From contig NZ_LT598653.1 in the NCBI RefSeq assembly GCF_900078365.1, positions 2,604,001-2,668,000 of the forward strand: 64,000 nucleotides of DNA, read 5' to 3'. This document shows, in pieces, positions 7,666 to 15,902 of the stretch. The stretch is from an uncultured Sphingopyxis sp. (GTDB lineage: Bacteria; Pseudomonadota; Alphaproteobacteria; Sphingomonadales; Sphingomonadaceae). Position 1 is the first letter of the stretch, and every line of letters starts with the position of its first letter. Both the position numbers and the translations under genes were made by a program. A model generated the notes under the pieces. It did no database searches, was not told the DNA's origin, and saw only the letters and a program-made list of their open reading frames with translations.

Positions 7666-8012
7666 ACCGCGCCGCCGCCGAAGCGCGCGGGCGCAAGGCC
7701 GAACGCCGCGCCGCCTGGTGGCTCCGCCTCCACGGCTGGCGCATTTTGGGCGAGCGCCTCCGCGTCCCCGTCGGCGAAGTCGACCTGGTCGCGCGGCGCG
7801 GACGCATGATCGCCTTCGTCGAGGTCAAATGGCGCGACCGGCCCGAAGACCTCGACCTCGCGATCGATCCGTACCGCCTCCGCCGCGTCGCCGCGGCCGC
7901 CGAAATGCTCGCCCCGCGCTTCGCGGGCCCGCGCGACGACATCCGGATCGACGTGATGCTCCTTGCGCCGCGCCGCCTGCCGCGCCATCTGGTCCATGTT
8001 TGGCAACCGTGA
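7662..8012 (+). CDS. yraN: YraN / UPF0102 family nuclease-like protein
   Basis: 116-residue protein of the UPF0102 family, which has a restriction-endonuclease-like fold. GEVDLVARRG followed by FVEVKWRD carries the expected E/D...ExK active-site pattern. Biochemical role is not settled. The start is TTG at 7662, overlapping the rsmI stop, because no closer ATG precedes the conserved GRKAERRAAWWLRLHGW helix. The rsmI-yraN pair next to an lpoA-like gene is conserved across proteobacteria. Confidence 0.9.
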   Translation: MNRAAAEARGRKAERRAAWWLRLHGWRILGERLRVPVGEVDLVARRGRMIAFVEVKWRDRPEDLDLAIDPYRLRRVAAAAEMLAPRFAGPRDDIRIDVMLLAPRRLPRHLVHVWQP

Positions 8013-8027
8013 GGGTGTCTAAATATT

Positions 8028-8169
8028 CAAACCCCTCCCCTTCAGGGGAGGGGCAGCGAGACTTGGCCCGGCGCCAGCCGGGACTTTAGTCGAGCGGGGT
8101 GGGGGCCATCGGCCTTGCGCTACCTCGACAGACCCCACCCCAACCCCTTCCCTGAAGGGGAGGGGCTTG
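8028..8169. repeat. Family A long palindromic repeat (copy 2)
   Basis: Same outer arms (ACCCCTCCCCTTCAGGGGAG and its inverse) and inner GGGGTGGGGGCC / CCCCACCCC stems as the copy at 3286. It ends 14 bases before the gshB start, so it would lie in the gshB leader if that gene is transcribed from upstream. Confidence 0.85.
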
Positions 8170-8183
8170 AGAAGGATAGACGA

Positions 8184-9134
8184 ATGACCCTGCGCGCCGC
8201 GGTACAAATGGACCCGATGGACAATATCAACATCGGGGGCGACAGCAGCTTTGCGTTGATCCTGAAGGCGCTCGAACGCGGCTACGAGCTCTATCATTAT
8301 GACGTTCGCGGCCTGACGTGGGAAGCCGGGCGGCTGACGACCAAAGCGCATCGCATCGTCGAGGCGCAGCGCGAGGCCGGCGCGCATTACAAGTTCGGCG
8401 ACGAAGTGCTGCTCGACCTCGGCCGCGACGTCGACGCCGTGCTGATGCGGCAGGACCCGCCCTTCGACCTCGGCTATCTCACCGGCACCTGGCTGCTCGA
8501 GCGCATCCGGCACGAGACGTTGGTGGTCAACGATCCCGTCTCGGTCCGCAACGCCCCCGAAAAGGTCTTCGTGCTCGACTTCCCCGAATTCATGCCGCCG
8601 ACGATGGTGACGCGCGAACTCGACGCGGTGAAGGATTTTCAGGCGCGATATGGCGCGGTGGTGATCAAGCCGCTCCACGGCAACGGCGGCAAGGCAGTGT
8701 TCAAGATCGACGCCGACGGCGGCAATCTGGGCGCCCTCGTCGAGTTGTTCGGGCAGGTTTGGCCCGAACCCTTCATGGTCCAGCAGTTCCTGCCGAGCGT
8801 CAGCCAGGGCGACAAGCGCATCGTGCTCGTCGACGGCGCGGTCGCGGGCGCGATCAACCGCAAGCCCGGCGAAGGCGAATTCCGCTCGAACCTCGCGGTC
8901 GGCGGCTATGCCGAAGCGGCCGAGCTCACCCCGCGCGAGCAGGAGATTTGCGACGTCCTCGGCCCCGCGTTGCGCGAACGCGGGCTGGTCTTCGTCGGCA
9001 TCGACGTGATCGGCGGCGAATGGCTGACCGAAATCAACGTCACCTCCCCGACCGGCATTGTCGCGATCGACCGATTCAACAACAGCGATACGGCGGGCAT
9101 GATCTGGGACGCGATCAAGCGACGCATCAGTTAG
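8184..9134 (+). CDS. gshB: Glutathione synthetase
   Basis: ATP-grasp ligase joining gamma-glutamylcysteine and glycine, the second step of glutathione synthesis. 316 residues from the ATG at 8184, equal to E. coli GshB. Landmarks: N-terminal MDPMDNINIGGDSSFAL, RQDPPFDLGYLTGTWLLE, the ATP-grasp segment VIKPLHGNGGKAVFKI, and the C-terminal metal-binding FVGIDVIGGEWLTEINVTSPTG. An upstream in-frame ATG at 8115 is rejected because the added residues are translated repeat DNA. GAAGGATAGACGA supplies a ribosome-binding site. Confidence 0.97.
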   Translation: MTLRAAVQMDPMDNINIGGDSSFALILKALERGYELYHYDVRGLTWEAGRLTTKAHRIVEAQREAGAHYKFGDEVLLDLGRDVDAVLMRQDPPFDLGYLTGTWLLERIRHETLVVNDPVSVRNAPEKVFVLDFPEFMPPTMVTRELDAVKDFQARYGAVVIKPLHGNGGKAVFKIDADGGNLGALVELFGQVWPEPFMVQQFLPSVSQGDKRIVLVDGAVAGAINRKPGEGEFRSNLAVGGYAEAAELTPREQEICDVLGPALRERGLVFVGIDVIGGEWLTEINVTSPTGIVAIDRFNNSDTAGMIWDAIKRRIS

Positions 9135-9145
9135 GCCATGATAAG

Positions 9146-9229
9146 CGTCATTGCGAGGAGCGAAGCGACGAAGCAATCCAAAGTGGTACAAGGCTACCCC
9201 TGGATTGCTTCGCTCCGCTCGCAATGACG
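9146..9229. repeat. Family G inverted repeat (copy 1)
   Basis: CGTCATTGCGAGGAGCGAAG at the left is inverted at the right end (CTCGCAATGACG), with inner arms GAAGCAATCCA / TGGATTGCTTC. A related copy is at 19004-19088. It lies between gshB and the DedA gene. Confidence 0.85.
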
Positions 9230-9246
9230 AGGCGTTTTTTTGAATC

Positions 9247-9855
9247 ATGACCGATTTCATCCTGAACCTGATCCAGAGCTGGGGCTATGCGGGGATTTTC
9301 ATCCTCATGTTCCTCGAAAATGTCTTCCCGCCGATCCCGTCCGAAGTGATCATGGGATTGGGCGGGATCGCCGTCGCGCAGGGCCGTTTCGATTTCTGGA
9401 TGCTCGTCGCGGTCGCGGTCGCGGGAACGACCGCGGGCAACTGGATCTGGTACGCGATCGGGCGCTGGATCGGCTATGAACGATTGAAGCCCTTCATCGA
9501 CCGCCACGGCCGCTGGCTGACGCTCGACTGGGACGAAGTCGAGCGGCTGCACAACTGGTTCCTCAAATATGGCCCCGCGATCGTCTTCATCGCGCGCTTC
9601 ATGCCCGTCGCGCGGACGATGGTGTCGCTGCCCGCGGGTATGGTGCGGATGAACCAGCTCAAATTCCTGATCTGGACCGCGGCGGGCTCGACGATCTGGA
9701 TCGCCGCGCTCGCGGGCGCCGGCAACTGGTTCGGCAAGCAATTCGCCAACCTCGACGCCTTTGTCGGCCCCGTCGCGCTGGTCGCGATCGGCTCGCTGGT
9801 CGCGCTCTATATCTACCGCGTGATCACCTGGAAGCCGAAGACAAGGGGGGAGTGA
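9247..9855 (+). CDS. DedA family membrane protein
   Basis: 202-residue inner-membrane protein of the DedA/SNARE-associated superfamily. Characteristic features: FLENVFPPIPSEVIM after the first hydrophobic helix (re-entrant region with acidic and Pro residues), GNWIWYAIGRWIG, and the RFMPVARTMVSLPAGMVRM motif with essential-type arginines. Members are linked to polyprenyl-phosphate or phospholipid flipping and membrane homeostasis; the substrate here cannot be read from sequence. It is a single gene bracketed by repeats. Confidence 0.92.
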   Translation: MTDFILNLIQSWGYAGIFILMFLENVFPPIPSEVIMGLGGIAVAQGRFDFWMLVAVAVAGTTAGNWIWYAIGRWIGYERLKPFIDRHGRWLTLDWDEVERLHNWFLKYGPAIVFIARFMPVARTMVSLPAGMVRMNQLKFLIWTAAGSTIWIAALAGAGNWFGKQFANLDAFVGPVALVAIGSLVALYIYRVITWKPKTRGE

Positions 9856-9923
9856 ACTGGCCGCTCGCCGCGGCGAAGACGGCCGCTATCGGCCGGTAGC
9901 GGCCGTTGAGTATCTCATTGTTT

Positions 9924-10002
9924 CGTCATTCCCGCGAAAGCGGGAACCCAGTGCGGGATCAGCCTATGCGCGCACTGGGTTCCCGCTTTCGCGGGAATGA
10001 CG
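9924..10002. repeat. Family C REPIN-like element (copy 1)
   Basis: Two inverted REP-like hairpins: CGTCATTCCCGCGAAAGCGG at the left and its inverse at the right, with CCCAGTGCG / CGCACTGGG inner arms. It fills the convergent gap between the DedA gene and xerC. Confidence 0.85.
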
Positions 10003-10040
10003 AAAGCGGGGAATGGCGGCTCCCCACCCCGAAGCGGCCC

Positions 10041-10943
10041 TCAGGCCCGCGGATGCGCGCTGCGATAAATGTCGAGCAAATGCGCGGCATCGACCGCGGT
10101 GTAGACTTGCGTCGAGGCTAGGCTCGCGTGGCCGAGCAACTCCTGCAGGCTGCGCAGATCGGCACCGCCCGCGAGCAGGTGCGTCGCGAAGCTGTGGCGC
10201 AGCGCGTGCGGCGTCGTGCGTTCGGGCAAGCCCAGCGCGCGCCGCGCCGAGCGCACGCTCGCCCGCACCACGCCCGGCTGGAGCGGCCCGCCGCGCGCGC
10301 CGAGGAACAGCGGCGTCTCCTTCGCGATCGGCCAGGGGCAAGCCGCAACATAGCGCGACACCGCCTTCGAGACGGCGGGCAGGATCGGTACGATCCGCGT
10401 CTTCGCCCGCTTGCCGGTGACGCGCAGCGTATCGCCGAGCGGCAGCGCCGCGCCGGTCAGCGACAGCGCTTCGCCGATGCGCAGCCCGGCGCCATAGAGC
10501 AGCAGCAGCAGCGCGAAATCGCGCGCGCCGACCCAGCCCTCGCGCGCATTGTCCTCGACATCCTGCGCCAGTTGCAACGCCTCGGCGGGCGCCACCGGTC
10601 GCGGCAGGCCCTTCTTGACGCGCGGCCCGCGCATCTGCGGCACGCTCGCGTTCGATCCGCCGACGAAGCGCAGAAACCCGCGCAGCGCGGAAAGCTCGCG
10701 CGCCGCCGACGCATTGCCGAGGCCTTCGGCGCGGCGCTCGGCGAGATAGGCGCGCAGGTCGTTCGGGGTGAGCGCCTTCAGCATGGGTGCTTCGACCGCG
10801 CCGCCACGGTAATCCGACAGAAAGGCGCAAAACCGCTCGGCCGTCGCGATATAGGCGCGGCGCGTATGCTCCGACCGACGCTTTTCGTGCGTCAGATGCG
10901 CATCCCAATCGCGGATCAGATTTTCAGCCAAACTCTCTTCCAC
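10041..10943 (-). CDS. xerC: Tyrosine recombinase XerC
   Basis: Site-specific recombinase that with XerD resolves chromosome dimers at dif. 300 residues from the chosen GTG. Residues 4-93 form the SAM-like core-binding domain. The catalytic set is complete: R155 (GAGLRIGEAL), K178 (TGKRAKTR), H246 and R249 (HALRHSF), H272 (LLGHASL) and Y281 (STQVYTA). The open frame continues upstream, but that part is repeat DNA (family H); the GTG at 10943 is the last in-frame start outside the bulk of the repeat, with a TTG at 10931 as an alternative. It could also be annotated xerD; the isolated context does not decide. Confidence 0.9.
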   Translation of the reverse strand: MEESLAENLIRDWDAHLTHEKRRSEHTRRAYIATAERFCAFLSDYRGGAVEAPMLKALTPNDLRAYLAERRAEGLGNASAARELSALRGFLRFVGGSNASVPQMRGPRVKKGLPRPVAPAEALQLAQDVEDNAREGWVGARDFALLLLLYGAGLRIGEALSLTGAALPLGDTLRVTGKRAKTRIVPILPAVSKAVSRYVAACPWPIAKETPLFLGARGGPLQPGVVRASVRSARRALGLPERTTPHALRHSFATHLLAGGADLRSLQELLGHASLASTQVYTAVDAAHLLDIYRSAHPRA

Positions 10944-10944
10944 C

Positions 10945-11051
10945 GTTTGCCCTGAGCTTGTCGAAGCCTGTCCTGAGCTTCGCCGAAGGGGGCCGTTCTT
11001 GCTTTGGCAAAGGTGAAGGAAAAACGGTGCTTCGACAAGCTCAGCACAAAC
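10945..11051. repeat. Family H repeat (copy 1) at the xerC 5' end
   Basis: GTTTGCCCTGAGCTTGTCGA at the left returns inverted at the right (CTTCGACAAGCTCAGCACAAAC), with a second CCTGAGCTTCGCCGAAGG hairpin inside. A relative is at 26481-26567. It abuts the xerC start, so it occupies the position of the leader or promoter. Confidence 0.8.
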
Positions 11052-11067
11052 GGACGTTTGGGAGAAG

Positions 11068-12213
11068 TCAGCCGGTCCGCACCACCTCGGAAAGGATCGA
11101 GTCGAGCAGCAATATACCCTCATCGGTCACCGACAGCCGGTCGCCCGCGTCGCGCATCAGCCCCTGCCCCGCCAGCCGCGCCACCGCGTCCGCATCGACG
11201 AACGCCGCGCGGCGCAAGCCGCTCCGCGCCTCGATCCGCGCCAGATCGATCCCTTCGGTCAGCCGCAGCCCCATCAGCATCGCCTCGGTGGCGCGTTCGT
11301 GCGGCGGCAGGTCGGCTTCGACTTTCAGCCCATGGCCGTTGCGCGCCACCGCCGCGATGAAATTCTCGGGCTTCTTGTGCCGCTCGGTCGCCTGGCCCCT
11401 GCGCCGGCCATGCGCCCCGGGGCCGACGCCGGCATAATCGGCGTAGCGCCAGTAAGCGAGATTGTGCCGGCTCTCCTGCCCGACGCGCGCATGGTTCGAC
11501 ACTTCGTAGCGCGGCAGCCCGACGGCGCGCGTCATCGCCTGCGTCGCGTCGAACAGGTCGGCGGCGGCATCACCGTCGGGGATGGTCAGGTCGCCTTTCG
11601 CCGCCAGCGTGGCGAAACGCGTGCCGGGCTCGATCGTGAGCTGATAGAGCGAGAGATGATCGGTGCCGAACGCGAGCGCATCCGCCAGCTCGCTTTCCCA
11701 GGCGGCGAGTGACTGGCCCGGCCGCGCATAGATCAGGTCGAAGCTGACGCGATCGAAACTCGCCTGTGCCGCCGCGATCGCGCGCCGCGCCTCGTCCTCG
11801 CTGTGCGCGCGCCCCAGAAATTCAAGCACTTTGGCATCGAAGCTCTGAACGCCTATCGAAACGCGGTTGACCCCGGCTGCGGCGAGGTCCGCGAAATTGG
11901 CGACTTCGACCGAATTGGGATTCGCCTCGAGCGTGATCTCGACATCGTCGGCGAGACCCCACAGCGCCTCCGCCTCGGCGATCACCGCCGCGACGGTCGC
12001 GGGCGGCATCAGGCTGGGCGTGCCGCCGCCGAAGAAGATCGACCCGACCGTGCGCCCGGGCAAAAGCACCGCCTCGTGCCGCAAATCGGCGAGCAAGGCC
12101 GCACGCCACGCCGCCTGATCGACGCTTTCGCGCACATGGCTGTTGAAGTCGCAATAGGGGCATTTCGACACGCAAAACGGCCAATGGACATAGAGGGCGA
12201 GCGGTTCGGCCAT
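11068..12213 (-). CDS. hemW: Radical SAM heme chaperone HemW
   Basis: 381-residue radical SAM protein that binds heme and transfers it to respiratory targets. The cluster motif is C14-x3-C18-x2-C21 in FCVSKCPYCDFNS; the fourth Cys typical of true HemN oxidases is absent, which separates HemW from coproporphyrinogen dehydrogenase. FFGGGTPSL, LEANPNS and GVQSFD are further landmarks, with the HemN C-terminal domain after about residue 290. The ATG at 12213 begins the conserved LALYVHWPFC; longer upstream starts give unrelated sequence. It follows DUF2239, rdgB and rph on the same strand. Confidence 0.95.
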   Translation of the reverse strand: MAEPLALYVHWPFCVSKCPYCDFNSHVRESVDQAAWRAALLADLRHEAVLLPGRTVGSIFFGGGTPSLMPPATVAAVIAEAEALWGLADDVEITLEANPNSVEVANFADLAAAGVNRVSIGVQSFDAKVLEFLGRAHSEDEARRAIAAAQASFDRVSFDLIYARPGQSLAAWESELADALAFGTDHLSLYQLTIEPGTRFATLAAKGDLTIPDGDAAADLFDATQAMTRAVGLPRYEVSNHARVGQESRHNLAYWRYADYAGVGPGAHGRRRGQATERHKKPENFIAAVARNGHGLKVEADLPPHERATEAMLMGLRLTEGIDLARIEARSGLRRAAFVDADAVARLAGQGLMRDAGDRLSVTDEGILLLDSILSEVVRTG

Positions 12214-12244
12214 GGGCAGCGATATAGGGGCTGCCGCGCGGATG

Positions 12245-12763
12245 TCAGCCGCCTTGGAGCAATCGCGCGATATGGGCGCGAATATCCGCGGGCCATTCGG
12301 CGATCGACGCGGCAAAGCCCGCATCGTCGTCGCGGTAGAGCGCGCGCAGCGCCGCCTCATAACCCGGGCGGTCACCGCAGACGTGGCTCATGAAATGATA
12401 GGCCGCGTCGCGGCGCTGCTTCGCGTCGGGTTCGCCCCTGCTCGCGGCCTCGACCAATCGCCGCAGCGCCGCCGACGCGCCGCCCGGCTGCGCGGCGAGC
12501 CAGTCCCAATGCCGCGGCAACAGCGTGACCTCGCGCGCCTTGACGCCCAGCCGCGGGCGTCCGGCCGACGGCGCGGGCGCCGCTTTCGCGGCATCCCAAT
12601 AGTCGAGGTCGGTCAAACGGCCGCTGCGGTCATCGAAAACGAGGATCGCGCCGAGATCGGCGGGATAGCGGTCCTCGAGCGTGCGGGTGACGCTTTCGCG
12701 GCTGCCCGCGGCAAGCTGCGTGTCGCCGAGGAAGGCGGTGACGGTGTCAGGATCATGAGTCAT
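12245..12763 (-). CDS. DUF2239 family protein
   Basis: 172-residue cytoplasmic protein of DUF2239, function unknown. The recognisable core is LGVKAREVTLLPRHWDWLA followed by QPGGASAALRRLVEAA and a YHFMSHVCGDRPGYEAALRAL segment. It lies between rdgB and hemW, which are often neighbours without it, and carries its own candidate promoter flanked by two similar dyads. An AAGGGG ribosome-binding site stands 4 bases before the ATG. It looks like a separately controlled insertion in this unit. Confidence 0.85.
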   Translation of the reverse strand: MTHDPDTVTAFLGDTQLAAGSRESVTRTLEDRYPADLGAILVFDDRSGRLTDLDYWDAAKAAPAPSAGRPRLGVKAREVTLLPRHWDWLAAQPGGASAALRRLVEAASRGEPDAKQRRDAAYHFMSHVCGDRPGYEAALRALYRDDDAGFAASIAEWPADIRAHIARLLQGG

Positions 12764-12772
12764 GCCGCCCCT

Positions 12773-12814
12773 TTATACCCGGATAAAATAAGAGTCAATA
12801 TTACCCGGGCATAA
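12773..12814 (-). promoter_or_regulatory. Paired dyads flanking a promoter-like core, DUF2239 gene
   Basis: Two 14-base elements, TTATACCCGGATAA (12773-12786) and TTACCCGGGCATAA (12801-12814), are inverted copies of each other with 12 of 14 matches. Between them on the minus strand is TTGACT, with TATAAA 15 bases further on, close to the gene's ribosome-binding site. The layout resembles a repressor-controlled promoter; the regulator is unknown. Confidence 0.5.
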
Positions 12815-12819
12815 TTCAG

Positions 12820-13446
12820 CTATCCGAAAACCCCCGCCACCAGCTTTGCGAAGGCATCCGCGCGATGGCTGATCGCGTGCTTTTCCGCCGGGTCTATTTC
12901 CGCATAAGTCAGTAACTTGCCGGTTGGAACGAAGACTGGATCGTAACCGAACCCCAATTTCCCGCGCGGCGGCCAAGTCAGGCTGCCCTCCGCCCTGCCT
13001 TCGAAAACCTCGGCATGGCCGTCGGGCCATGCGAGCGCGAGGGTACAGACGAAACAGGCGCTGCGATCGACGTCCGCTCCCTGTTCGGCGAGCAGGCCCT
13101 CGACCTTGCCCATCGCCATATACCAGTCGCGCCCCGGATTGCCTTCGAACCATTGGCGTTCGGCCCAGTCGGCGGTGTAGACCCCCGGCCGGCCGCAGAG
13201 CGCCGCCACCTCGAGCCCGCTGTCGTCGGCGAGCGCGGGCAGCCCCGCCGCCGCCGCGCTCGCATGCGCCTTGAGCAGCGCATTCTCGCGGAACGTCTTT
13301 CCCGTCTCCTCGGGCTCGGGCAGGCCGAGGTCGCCCGCCGACACCGGATCGATCCCATAAGGTTCGAGCAGCGCGCGAATCTCGCGCACCTTGCCCGCAT
13401 TATGGCTCGCGATGATGAGCTTGCCGGGGGCGAGTTTGCGCGTCAT
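12820..13446 (-). CDS. rdgB: XTP/dITP diphosphatase (RdgB/HAM1)
   Basis: Cleans the nucleotide pool by hydrolysing dITP, XTP and related non-canonical purine triphosphates to monophosphates. 208 residues. Signatures: IIASHNAGKVREIRALL at the N-terminus, LADDSGLEV, GRPGVYTADWA, GKLGFGYDPVF and SHRADAF near the end. It overlaps rph by 4 bases (ATGA), so the two are coupled; the rph-rdgB-hemW order is common in alphaproteobacteria. The C-terminus meets the dyad-flanked promoter region of the DUF2239 gene. Confidence 0.96.
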   Translation of the reverse strand: MTRKLAPGKLIIASHNAGKVREIRALLEPYGIDPVSAGDLGLPEPEETGKTFRENALLKAHASAAAAGLPALADDSGLEVAALCGRPGVYTADWAERQWFEGNPGRDWYMAMGKVEGLLAEQGADVDRSACFVCTLALAWPDGHAEVFEGRAEGSLTWPPRGKLGFGYDPVFVPTGKLLTYAEIDPAEKHAISHRADAFAKLVAGVFG

Positions 13447-14174
13447 CCGCGCCCCGTCGCCCTGCCCGTCGCAGCGTCCTGCGCCGCGAAAATCTCGCCG
13501 CAGCCGATGCGCGCGAGGCGGAGCAGGCGGAGCAGGCCTTCCTCGTCATAGGTCGCGCCCTCGGCGCTCGCCTGCACCTCGACGATCTTGCCCATGCCGG
13601 TCAGCACGAAATTGCCGTCGGCCTCGGCAGTCGAATCCTCGTCATAGTCGAGGTCGAGCACCGGCGTGCCGTTGTAGATGCCGCAGGAGATCGCGCCGAC
13701 CTTGTCCTCGATCGGATCTTCGGCCAGCGTCTTCGCCGCGAGCAGCTTGTCGACCGCGAGCCGCATTGCGACCCATGCGCCCGAGATCGAGGCGGTGCGC
13801 GTGCCGCCGTCGGCCTGGATCACGTCGCAATCGATGATGATCTGGCGCTCGCCGAGCTTCTTCATATCGACGACGGCACGCAAGGAGCGGCCGATAAGCC
13901 GCTGGATTTCCTGCGTTCGCCCCGACTGCTTGCCCTTCGCCGCTTCGCGGCTGCCGCGGGTGTGCGTCGCGCGGGGCAGCATGCCATATTCGGCCGTCAC
14001 CCAGCCCGCGCCCTTGCCGCGCATCCACGATGGCACCTTCTCGTCGATGCTGGCGGTCACGAGCACCTTCGTATTGCCGAAGCTGACGAGCACGCTGCCC
14101 TCGGCGTGGATGGTATATTCGGTTTCGATGGCGATGGGGCGCATCTGATCGGGCGCGCGGCCGGAAGGGCGCAT
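13443..14174 (-). CDS. rph: Ribonuclease PH
   Basis: Phosphorolytic 3'-5' exoribonuclease that trims tRNA 3' ends. 243 residues, close to the E. coli length. Landmarks: GSVLVSFGNTKVLVTASI, the basic GMLPRATHTRGSREAAKGKQSGRT split over residues about 65-92, LGERQIIIDCDVIQADGGTR and GNFVLTGMGKIVEVQ. The ATG at 14174 is preferred to one at 14201 because CAGGAGATTCCCCC gives a ribosome-binding site at normal distance. First gene of the rph-rdgB pair, divergent from hrcA. Confidence 0.96.
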   Translation of the reverse strand: MRPSGRAPDQMRPIAIETEYTIHAEGSVLVSFGNTKVLVTASIDEKVPSWMRGKGAGWVTAEYGMLPRATHTRGSREAAKGKQSGRTQEIQRLIGRSLRAVVDMKKLGERQIIIDCDVIQADGGTRTASISGAWVAMRLAVDKLLAAKTLAEDPIEDKVGAISCGIYNGTPVLDLDYDEDSTAEADGNFVLTGMGKIVEVQASAEGATYDEEGLLRLLRLARIGCGEIFAAQDAATGRATGRG

Positions 14175-14277
14175 GGGGGAATCTCCTGTGGCTATATGCA
14201 CGCGCGCTTAGCTGCGGAGGCCGGGCTTGACCAGAGCATAGCTTGCCCCCGGTCCTCGTCATCCCTAAATCCTTCGC

Positions 14278-15321
14278 ATGACCACGCCCCCGATCACCGA
14301 ACTCACCACGCGCGCGCGCGACGTGTTCCGGCTGGTGGTCGATGCCTATCTGGAGACCGGGCAGCCGGTCGGATCACGCACCCTGTCGAAGCTCGCGACG
14401 CTCAACCTCTCCCCCGCATCGATCCGCAACGTGATGCAGGATCTGGAGGAATATGGCCTGCTCACGAGCCCGCACACCAGCGCGGGGCGGCTGCCGACCG
14501 AGCAGGGGCTGCGCCTCTTCGTCGACGGGATGATGCAGGTCGCCGAGCCCAGTGCCGAAGACCGCGCGCAGATCGAGGCTTCCCTCTCGGATGCCGGCCC
14601 GATCGAAAGCGCGCTCGCGCAAGCGACCTCGGCGCTGTCGGGGCTGTCGGCGTGCGCGGGCCTCATCCTCGTTCCCAAGCATGAGCGGGTCTTGAAGCAG
14701 CTTGCCTTCGTGCCGCTGTCGGCGAACCAGTCGCTCGTCGTGCTCGTCGCGGGGGACGGAGCTGTCGAGAATCGCGTGATCGACATTCCCGCCGGGCTCA
14801 ACCCCTCGGCGTTGGTCGAGGCGGGCAATTATATCAGCGCGACGCTCGCCGGGTTGACGCTGACCGACGCGATGGCGCGCGTGCGCCGCGAGATCGAGGC
14901 CGAACGGATCGCGATCGACCGCGCGGCGCAGGATCTGGTCTCGCGCGGCCTCGCCGTCTGGTCGTCCGACGGCGCCGACCGCCCGGTGCTGATCGTGCGC
15001 GGGCAGGCCAATTTGCTCGACGACAGCGCGGTCGGCGACCTCGACCGTGTGCGCCAATTGCTCGACGAGCTCGAAACCAAGCAGGACATCGCGCAGCTGC
15101 TCGACAGCGCGCGCGAAGGCGCCGCGACCCGGATTTTCATCGGGTCGGAAAATAAATTATTCTCGCTTTCGGGCTCGTCCGTGATAGCGGCGCCCTACCG
15201 CGGATCGGACGGGCGCGTCGTCGGCGTGGTCGGCGTGATCGGCCCGACGCGCTTGAACTATGCCCGCATCGTTCCCATGGTGGATTTCACCGCACAATCG
15301 CTCTCCAGACTGATACGATAG
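14278..15321 (+). CDS. hrcA: Heat-inducible transcription repressor HrcA
   Basis: Repressor that binds CIRCE operators to control chaperonin genes. 347 residues with an N-terminal winged helix (RTLSKLATLNLSPASIRNVMQDLEEYGLLTSPHTSAGRLPT split near residues 34-75) and the C-terminal HrcA domain ending GPTRLNYARIVPMVDFTA. I see no CIRCE sequence upstream, so it is probably not directly autoregulated here. It is followed after 4 bases by grpE, the usual partner; dnaK and dnaJ are not in the window. Confidence 0.96.
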   Translation: MTTPPITELTTRARDVFRLVVDAYLETGQPVGSRTLSKLATLNLSPASIRNVMQDLEEYGLLTSPHTSAGRLPTEQGLRLFVDGMMQVAEPSAEDRAQIEASLSDAGPIESALAQATSALSGLSACAGLILVPKHERVLKQLAFVPLSANQSLVVLVAGDGAVENRVIDIPAGLNPSALVEAGNYISATLAGLTLTDAMARVRREIEAERIAIDRAAQDLVSRGLAVWSSDGADRPVLIVRGQANLLDDSAVGDLDRVRQLLDELETKQDIAQLLDSAREGAATRIFIGSENKLFSLSGSSVIAAPYRGSDGRVVGVVGVIGPTRLNYARIVPMVDFTAQSLSRLIR

Positions 15322-15325
15322 GTTT

Positions 15326-15880
15326 ATGACGACACAAGAAAACGACACGCCGGTCGACGACGGCGCGAACACCGAAACCGAAACTGCCGAAACCACGGCC
15401 CCCGAAGGCGCGAACGACGAAGTCGCGCAGCTCGCCGAACAGGTCGCCGCGCTGCAACAGGACCTGCTCTACGCGCGCGCCGAGACGCAGAACGTCACGC
15501 GCCGCAAGGACAAGGAAATCGCCGACGCGCACGCCTATGCGTCGACCAAATTCGCGCGCGACATTTTGTCGGTCGCCGACAATCTCGGCCGCGCGCTCGC
15601 CGCGCTCAGCGACGAGCAGCGTGCCGACGAAGGCATCAAGCCGCTGGTGACGGGGCTGGAGGCGACCGAACGCGAGCTGATGGCGGTCTTCGAGCGCCAC
15701 GGCATCACGCGCATCGCGGCGATCGGCCTGCCGCTCGACCCCAACCAGCATCAGGCGATGCTCGAAATCCCGAGCGACAAGGAAGCCGGCACGATCGTGC
15801 AGGAAATGCAGGCGGGCTATATGATGAAGGACCGGCTGCTGCGCCCCGCGATGGTCGGGGTGGCGAAGAAGGCGGATTGA
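15326..15880 (+). CDS. grpE: Nucleotide exchange factor GrpE
   Basis: Co-chaperone that releases ADP from DnaK. 184 residues: an acidic, low-complexity N-terminus (residues 1-35), a long coiled coil (about 36-75, ending RRKDKEIADAHAYA), and the C-terminal beta domain with GITRIAAIGLPLDPNQHQAM and EMQAGYMMKDRLLRPAMVGVA. It is encoded 4 bases downstream of hrcA, so both probably share a transcript. The following repeat (15903-15986) separates it from the convergent def gene. Confidence 0.97.
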   Translation: MTTQENDTPVDDGANTETETAETTAPEGANDEVAQLAEQVAALQQDLLYARAETQNVTRRKDKEIADAHAYASTKFARDILSVADNLGRALAALSDEQRADEGIKPLVTGLEATERELMAVFERHGITRIAAIGLPLDPNQHQAMLEIPSDKEAGTIVQEMQAGYMMKDRLLRPAMVGVAKKAD

Positions 15881-15902
15881 TCCGTACGCCGCAATAAAAG
15901 GG

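Noticed and set aside
8115..8183. N-terminal extension of glutathione synthetase
   Set aside because: The 23 extra codons are translated family A repeat; the ATG at 8184 gives the standard protein length and has a ribosome-binding site.
14175..14277. CIRCE operator upstream of hrcA
   Set aside because: No TTAGCACTC-N9-GAGTGCTAA or near match is present in the rph-hrcA gap.
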